This document shows positions 6,036 through 9,559 of a stretch of DNA of 9,559 nt, piece after piece. The DNA is taken from assembly GCA_026712885.1 (NCBI GenBank), contig JAPOPO010000010.1, forward strand, positions 1 through 9,559, in the 5' to 3' direction. The stretch's first letter is position 1; the number at the start of each line of letters is the position of its first letter. The translations under genes and the position numbers were made by a program. This DNA comes from Rhodospirillales bacterium. GTDB taxonomy: Bacteria; Pseudomonadota; Alphaproteobacteria; UBA828. The notes beneath the pieces were generated by a model. The model was not told the origin of the DNA. It saw only the letters and a list, made by a program, of their open reading frames with translations, and did no database searches.

Positions 6036-6821
6036 TTATTGGGCGGTCCACCCGCCATCGACTAAGAGGCTTGCACCCGTTATCAAACTGGCAGCGTCGC
6101 TCGCCAGAAACACCACGGCACCCATGACGTCGGGAAGCTCGCCGAGGCGACCGAGCGCAATTCGGTTCAGCGTATCTTCCTTGAATGCAGGGTCTTCGAG
6201 GAAGGGCCGGGTCATGGGAGTCGAAATGAAGGTCGGGCCAATGGCATTCACCCGGATTTTGTGCGGGGCCAGGTCCATCGCCATCGCCTTGGTCATGCCC
6301 TCGATGGCGTGCTTGGAGGCGCAGTAGACCGTACGGCGTGGCCCGCCGACATGGCCCATCTGCGACGACATGTTGATGATGACGCCGCCCCGCTTCGCGG
6401 TGACCATCTCCCGCGCGACCGCCTGGGCGCAAAAATAGGCACCGCGCACGTTGATCCCCATGACCGCGTCGAAATCATTCACGGTCACGTCGAGCAGCGG
6501 TGCCGGGCGGTTGCCGCCGGCATTGTTGACGAGGATATCGACCGGCCCGAGTGCGGCGAGCGTTGTCGCAGCCCGCTCGACGTTGGCGATGTCCAGCGCG
6601 AGCGTCTCCGCCGCGCCGCCTGCCGCCGCGATCTCGTCCGCAACCTGCTCCAGCGCGTCCTGGCCCCGCGCCGCGAGCACGACGTGGGCACCGGCCTCGG
6701 CCAGCGCGGCGGCACTGGCGCGGCCGAGACCGCGGCTCGCGCCCGTGACGAGCGCCCTCTTGCCGTCGAGCCGGAACGACGGTGTCTTGGGCAGCGCGTC
6801 GTCCGCCACGGGATCAGGCAA
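6036..6821 (-). CDS. NAD(P)-dependent short-chain dehydrogenase/reductase (SDR)
   Basis: A complete classical SDR (261 aa from the longest start). It shows the Rossmann glycine motif TGASRGLG (26-33), LALDIAN with Asp77 near the adenine site, NNAG (99-102), Asn124, Ser153, and the catalytic YCASK with Tyr166 and Lys170. It ends with the usual 'LLVDGGW' segment. Arg30 just before the second motif glycine, and Arg52 with no acidic residue at the end of beta-2, suggest a preference for NADP(H); this is an inference. Overall style is close to FabG/gluconate-5-dehydrogenase-type members. The start is unusual: the frame has no early ATG. TTG at 6821 (overlapping the upstream stop by 8 bp) and GTG at 6809 are the candidates, neither with a clear ribosome binding site. 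Tight linkage to the HpsN-like gene suggests that both act on one substrate; which one is unknown. Confidence 0.92.
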   Translation of the reverse strand: MPDPVADDALPKTPSFRLDGKRALVTGASRGLGRASAAALAEAGAHVVLAARGQDALEQVADEIAAAGGAAETLALDIANVERAATTLAALGPVDILVNNAGGNRPAPLLDVTVNDFDAVMGINVRGAYFCAQAVAREMVTAKRGGVIINMSSQMGHVGGPRRTVYCASKHAIEGMTKAMAMDLAPHKIRVNAIGPTFISTPMTRPFLEDPAFKEDTLNRIALGRLGELPDVMGAVVFLASDAASLITGASLLVDGGWTAQ

Positions 6822-8103
6822 GGTTCTTGCCGCCGTAGCGGCGCACGCGAATGTCGGCTTGCTCCTTGTGCCCGGCGAAGCCTTCGAGGGCGCAGAGGCG
6901 CGAGCAGTATTCGCCCACCATGGTCGAGGCCTCGTCGGTCAGTACCCGCTGGTAGGTGCAGGTCTTGAGGAATTTGCCGACCCAGAGGCCGCCGGTGTAA
7001 CGCGCGGCCTTGCGCGTGGGCAGGGTGTGGTTCGTGCCGATCACCTTGTCGCCATAGGAGACGTTGGTGCGCGGGCCGAGGAAGAGCGCGCCATAGTTGG
7101 TCATCCGTTCGAGGAACCAGTCGGGATCCTCGGTCATCACCTGCACGTGCTCGGCGGCGATCTCGTCGGCAACCGCCGCCATCTCGTCGAGGGTGTCGCA
7201 GACGATCACCTGGCCGTAGTCGCGCCACGCCTGGCCCGCGATCTCTGCGGTCGGAAGGATGGTCAGCTGACGCTCGACCTCGGCCATGGTCTGGCGGGCG
7301 AGGGTCTCGGAGTTGGTCAGCAGAGTGGCCGGAGAGGTCGGGCCATGCTCGGCCTGGCCGAGGAGATCGGCGGCGCAGAGCTCGCCGTCCACGGTCTCGT
7401 CGGCGATCACCAGGGTCTCGGTGGGACCCGCCAGCAGGTCGAGGCCCACGCGGCCGAAGAGCTGGCGCTTGGCCTCCGCCACGAAGGCGTTGCCGGGGCC
7501 CACCAGCATGTCCACCGGTGCGATGCTGCCGGTGCCAAGCGCCATCGCGCCCACCGCCTGGATGCCGCCCAGCACGTAGATTTCGTCGGCGCCCGCGAGA
7601 TGCTGGGCCGCGACGATTGCCGGCGCGGGACTCCCCTCGAAGGGCGGCGCACAGGTCGCGATGCGCTCGACGCCCGCCACCTTGGCCGTCACCACCGACA
7701 TGTGGGCGGACGCCACCATCGGGTACTTGCCCCCCGGTACGTAGCAGCCGACCGCGCCCACCGGGATGTTCTTGTGGCCCAGCACCACGCCGGGCAAGGT
7801 CTCGACCTCGACATCCTGCAACGCGTCGCGCTGGGCCTGCGCGAAATTGCGGATTTGCTCCTGGGCGAAGAGGATGTCCGTGCGGTCCTGCTCCGGCACC
7901 CGGTCCAGGCAGGCTTCGATCTCCGCCTCGCTCAGCCGAAAGTCATCGCGCTCCCAACGGTCGAACTTGATCGACATCTCGCGCACGGCTGTATCGCCCC
8001 GCTTCGCGATGTCATCCAGCGCGTCTTCCACGACGCGGCGGACCTTCTCGTCCGCCTCTGCGGCTTCCGCATCGCTGATTCCGGTCTTCAGGTATCGAGG
8101 CAT
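6814..8103 (-). CDS. hpsN: Histidinol dehydrogenase-family enzyme, likely sulfopropanediol 3-dehydrogenase (HpsN-like)
   Basis: The 429-aa protein has the full histidinol dehydrogenase fold and active site. The zinc ligands match E. coli HisD: Gln250 and His253 (LGQAEHGP), Asp352 (SYGDKVIGTNHTLPT) and His412 (EGFAGHKE). The acid-base pair is Glu318-His319 (AAEHVQ), with Glu407 five residues before His412. The position of HisD Ser237 is Thr228 (AGPTET). The segments GDKVIGTNHTLPTRKAARYT and GGLWVGKFLKTCTY are, from my knowledge, typical of HpsN-type enzymes, which oxidise (R)-2,3-dihydroxypropane-1-sulfonate to sulfolactate with NAD, rather than of biosynthetic HisD. No other sulfonate genes (sulfolactate lyase, transporter) or his genes are in the window, so the substrate is unproven. 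The start at 8103 has CAGGA 6 nt upstream; the open frame continues to 8340 but overlaps the DUF427 gene. Confidence 0.85.
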   Translation of the reverse strand: MPRYLKTGISDAEAAEADEKVRRVVEDALDDIAKRGDTAVREMSIKFDRWERDDFRLSEAEIEACLDRVPEQDRTDILFAQEQIRNFAQAQRDALQDVEVETLPGVVLGHKNIPVGAVGCYVPGGKYPMVASAHMSVVTAKVAGVERIATCAPPFEGSPAPAIVAAQHLAGADEIYVLGGIQAVGAMALGTGSIAPVDMLVGPGNAFVAEAKRQLFGRVGLDLLAGPTETLVIADETVDGELCAADLLGQAEHGPTSPATLLTNSETLARQTMAEVERQLTILPTAEIAGQAWRDYGQVIVCDTLDEMAAVADEIAAEHVQVMTEDPDWFLERMTNYGALFLGPRTNVSYGDKVIGTNHTLPTRKAARYTGGLWVGKFLKTCTYQRVLTDEASTMVGEYCSRLCALEGFAGHKEQADIRVRRYGGKNLA

Positions 8104-8109
8104 CGGCGA

Positions 8110-8114
8110 TCCTG
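8110..8114 (-). promoter_or_regulatory. Ribosome binding site deciding the start of the HpsN-like gene
   Basis: CAGGA on the minus strand, 6 nt before the ATG at 8103. It selects this start, which gives the expected family length, over the longer open frame that would run through the DUF427 gene. Confidence 0.55.
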
Positions 8115-8124
8115 CTTTCTGTTG

Positions 8125-8140
8125 CGCGCCATACGGCGCG
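8125..8140. repeat. Small perfect hairpin in the gap before the HpsN-like gene
   Basis: CGCGCC-ATAC-GGCGCG is a 6-bp perfect stem with a 4-nt loop in the 67-bp gap between the DUF427 and HpsN-like genes. There is no following T run on the minus strand, so termination is doubtful. It may be an mRNA processing or stabilising hairpin, or chance in GC-rich DNA. Confidence 0.35.
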
Positions 8141-8170
8141 AGCGTGTGTGCGACCCGATGGCGATGAGGC

Positions 8171-8455
8171 TCAAGTCTCGACGGTGACACCCCGCCAGAA
8201 GGCGACATGGCCCCGGATGTTCTCGGCCGCAGGCTTGGGGTCGGGGTAGTACCACGCGGCATCGGCGTTGCGCGCGCCGTCGATCTCGACCGAGTAGTAG
8301 TGGGCCGTGCCCTTCCAGCCGCAGACGGTCGTGGTGTCACTCGGCGTGAGGAACGCGCGGTTCACGGTCTCCGGCGGAAAATAGACGTTGCCCTCGACGC
8401 TCTCCCAGGTCTCGGACTCCGCGACGACCTGCCCCTGCCAGAGTGCGCGCGCCAT
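8171..8455 (-). CDS. DUF427 family protein
   Basis: The 94-aa protein matches the whole DUF427 (PF04248) pattern: an N-terminal VVAESETWESVEGNVYFPPE, then 'LTPSDTTTVCGWKGTAHYYSVEIDG', 'AAWYYPDPKPAAENIRGHVAFW' and a short end. The WKG-YYSV and AWYYPDP motifs are characteristic. The family is a small single-domain protein found widely in proteobacteria and actinobacteria with no firmly established function that I know of. The ATG at 8455 follows a GAGGGGG stretch by 8 nt. It lies 29 nt after the MaoC gene, probably in one transcript, and 67 nt before the HpsN-like gene. Length is typical for a single-domain member and nothing seems damaged. Confidence 0.9.
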   Translation of the reverse strand: MARALWQGQVVAESETWESVEGNVYFPPETVNRAFLTPSDTTTVCGWKGTAHYYSVEIDGARNADAAWYYPDPKPAAENIRGHVAFWRGVTVET

Positions 8456-8484
8456 GCTGCGGTCCCCCTCTTCTCTCTCGTCGT

Positions 8485-8922
8485 CTACGTCTGCGGCACC
8501 CACTTGATGATGTGCTGGGCGACGGCGACGGTCTCGCCGCGCTGGTTGACCACCTCGATGTCGGAGAGAGCGCGGCGGCGTTTCTCGTCGATCTCGGCGA
8601 TCGTGTAGGTGACGTTCACCGTGTCGTTGATAAAGACCGGCGCGATGAAGCGAATGCGGTCGAAGCCGAGCGAGACCGGGGTCTCGTCGCCTCCCCCCTC
8701 GTTGCAACGGGCGATCATCATGGTCGATGTGGTCGACATGAAGCCGACCAGGAGCGCCCCGTGGGCGATTCGGCGCCCGTAGGACGTCCCGGACATGTAG
8801 TGCTCGTTCACGTGAAGGCCGTTCAAGTCGCCGGTGATGCCTGCGAAGAGGTAGACGTCGCTTTCGCCGACGGTCTTGGAAAACGTCACCTGCTCGCCGA
8901 CGCTCACGTGGAAGTCGGACAT
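8485..8922 (-). CDS. MaoC-like hot-dog fold dehydratase
   Basis: The 145-aa protein shows the hydratase-2/MaoC signature: 'FAGITGDLNGLHVNEHYM' with Asp32, Asn34 and His37 as the likely catalytic set, followed by 'RRIAHGALLVGFMS' (the central hot-dog helix). The C-terminal half is 'GFDRIRFIAPVFINDTVNVTYTI', typical of hot-dog strands. Enzymes of this type add water across the double bond of enoyl-CoA thioesters or remove it, usually as dimers in the cytoplasm. The exact acyl-CoA substrate cannot be read from the sequence. A GGAG lies 6 nt before the ATG. It sits between a nitroreductase and a DUF427 gene, a context that does not define a pathway. Confidence 0.9.
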   Translation of the reverse strand: MSDFHVSVGEQVTFSKTVGESDVYLFAGITGDLNGLHVNEHYMSGTSYGRRIAHGALLVGFMSTTSTMMIARCNEGGGDETPVSLGFDRIRFIAPVFINDTVNVTYTIAEIDEKRRRALSDIEVVNQRGETVAVAQHIIKWVPQT

Positions 8923-8945
8923 CCCTCGCTCCGAGAATTGATTGG

Positions 8946-8988
8946 CCGTCTTCGCTCAGGTGTCGCGGGAGTCTCCGGTCGAAGACGG
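8946..8988. repeat. Perfect 9-bp inverted repeat after the nitroreductase stop
   Basis: CCGTCTTCG (8946-8954) and CGAAGACGG (8980-8988) are exact reverse complements, 25 nt apart. In the transcript the first arm begins directly after the nitroreductase TGA. The loop contains a further small palindrome (GGAGTCTCC). No U tract follows, so it is more likely a 3'-end stabilising or processing hairpin, or a weak attenuator, than a classical terminator. Confidence 0.45.
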
Positions 8989-9559
8989 TCAGAGGCCGGC
9001 GGGCTTGCCCCAGGCGTCGGCGAAGACGAACTCGTCGAAAGGTCGCCGCGTGCGCTCCGAGATCTCCATTTCGCGGAGATCGTCGGGGAGCGAATCCGGA
9101 TCCCCGGGATAGCCGATGGCGATCCCCGTCACGGGATCGTAGCCCTCCGGCACGCCGTAGACCTCCCGGATCTTGTCCGCCTCGATGCCGGCCATCTGAT
9201 GGGTCGCGTACCCGAGCTCCGTGGCCTGCAGGACGAGCTGACAGGCGGTGAGCCCGACATCGTGAACGCAGCAGCTGTTGGGCGAATTGTTGTGGTCGAA
9301 GGTGCGCTTGGTCACGGTGAGGATGAGCAGCGAGGCATTCCGCGCCCACACTTGGTTGCCCGGCACCAGGCATTCGAGCAGCTGTGCGAAGCGCTCTTCG
9401 TCGTCCCTGGTCGCCACCAAAAAGTGCCAGGGCTGCTGGTTGAAGCTCGACGCCGCCCAGCGCGCCGCCTCCAGGAGCGTGAGGATGTCCGCACGAGGCA
9501 TCGCGCGCGGCTCGAAGGCGCGGGGACTCCAGCGCCGACGCATCACGTCGTTGATCGGG
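8989..9559 (-). CDS. Nitroreductase family protein (5' end cut by window end)
   Basis: The frame is open to the last base, so the true start is probably outside; an in-frame GTG at 9546 exists, but the residues before it (PINDV) also fit the family. The visible part, about 190 residues, carries the FMN-binding N-terminal motif MRRRWSPRAF, then 'AARWAASSFNQQPWHFLVAT' (flavin phosphate site), 'DVGLTACQLVLQATELGYATH' in the middle, and 'EVYGVPEGYDPVTGIAIGYPG' near the end. This is the standard single-domain nitroreductase order. Such proteins are FMN-dependent homodimers that use NAD(P)H to reduce nitroaromatics, quinones or related electrophiles; the physiological substrate is unknown. The last about 30 residues have family-typical 'RRPFDEFVFADAWG'. 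Confidence 0.9.
   Translation of the reverse strand, partial: PINDVMRRRWSPRAFEPRAMPRADILTLLEAARWAASSFNQQPWHFLVATRDDEERFAQLLECLVPGNQVWARNASLLILTVTKRTFDHNNSPNSCCVHDVGLTACQLVLQATELGYATHQMAGIEADKIREVYGVPEGYDPVTGIAIGYPGDPDSLPDDLREMEISERTRRPFDEFVFADAWGKPAGL

Noticed and set aside
6451..8187. Long plus-strand open frame (578 codons) opposite the SDR and HpsN-like genes
   Set aside because: It is antisense to two proteins with complete catalytic motifs; its translation is Arg/His/Gly-rich without domains. It reflects GC-biased third positions in the real genes.
1..9559. CRISPR arrays, tRNA or rRNA genes, insertion sequences, integrase, toxin-antitoxin pair
   Set aside because: No regularly spaced repeats, cloverleaf-like sequences, transposase or integrase motifs, or paired small toxin/antitoxin ORFs could be seen.

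Overview
The window is a high-GC stretch (locally about 38% GC at one point) in which every gene I can support lies on the minus strand, so transcription runs from high to low coordinates. Codon and protein style and the gene content (a HpsN-type histidinol-dehydrogenase homologue, Mu-like siphophage head genes, GC-rich intergenic-repeat-like palindromes) suggest an alphaproteobacterium, perhaps Rhodobacterales, Hyphomicrobiales or Rhodospirillales. That placement is an impression from the sequence, not a database result.

Right part (about 6036-9559), read in transcription order: a nitroreductase cut by the window end, a MaoC/hot-dog dehydratase, a DUF427 protein, a zinc-dependent dehydrogenase of the histidinol dehydrogenase family that looks like sulfopropanediol 3-dehydrogenase (HpsN), and an NAD(P)-dependent short-chain dehydrogenase (SDR) overlapping it by 8 bp. 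The last two form a tight pair, plausibly oxidising a small polyol or sulfonated diol. The first three are ordinary accessory metabolic genes on the same strand, with gaps of about 30-70 bp.

Middle part (about 5100-6035): an AT-rich island of roughly 170 bp, one unrecognised 96-aa gene with a strong ribosome binding site, and about 400 bp without a convincing gene but with a perfect 8-bp inverted repeat. This is the junction between host-type metabolism and phage DNA.

Left part (1-5099): a compact morphogenesis block of a Mu-like, siphovirus-type prophage. In order it encodes head maturation protease/scaffold, a DUF2190-type capsid decoration protein, the major capsid protein, an unrecognised 322-aa protein, DUF1320 (Mu gp36-like), a Mu gpG/P2 gpS-like virion morphogenesis protein, a gp37-like tail terminator, a tiny Arg-rich ORF, and the start of a probable tail tube protein cut by the window start. 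Most neighbours overlap by ATGA or TAATG, implying translational coupling. The terminase, portal and minor head genes that normally precede the protease are absent from the available upstream sequence, so the block looks like a truncated or rearranged prophage. No tRNA, rRNA, CRISPR array, transposase or integrase was found. I see no clear new defence or regulatory system. The most interesting leads are the phage breakpoint, the orphan 96-aa gene, the 322-aa protein, repeat-like palindromes that enter coding sequence, and the HpsN-like/SDR pair.
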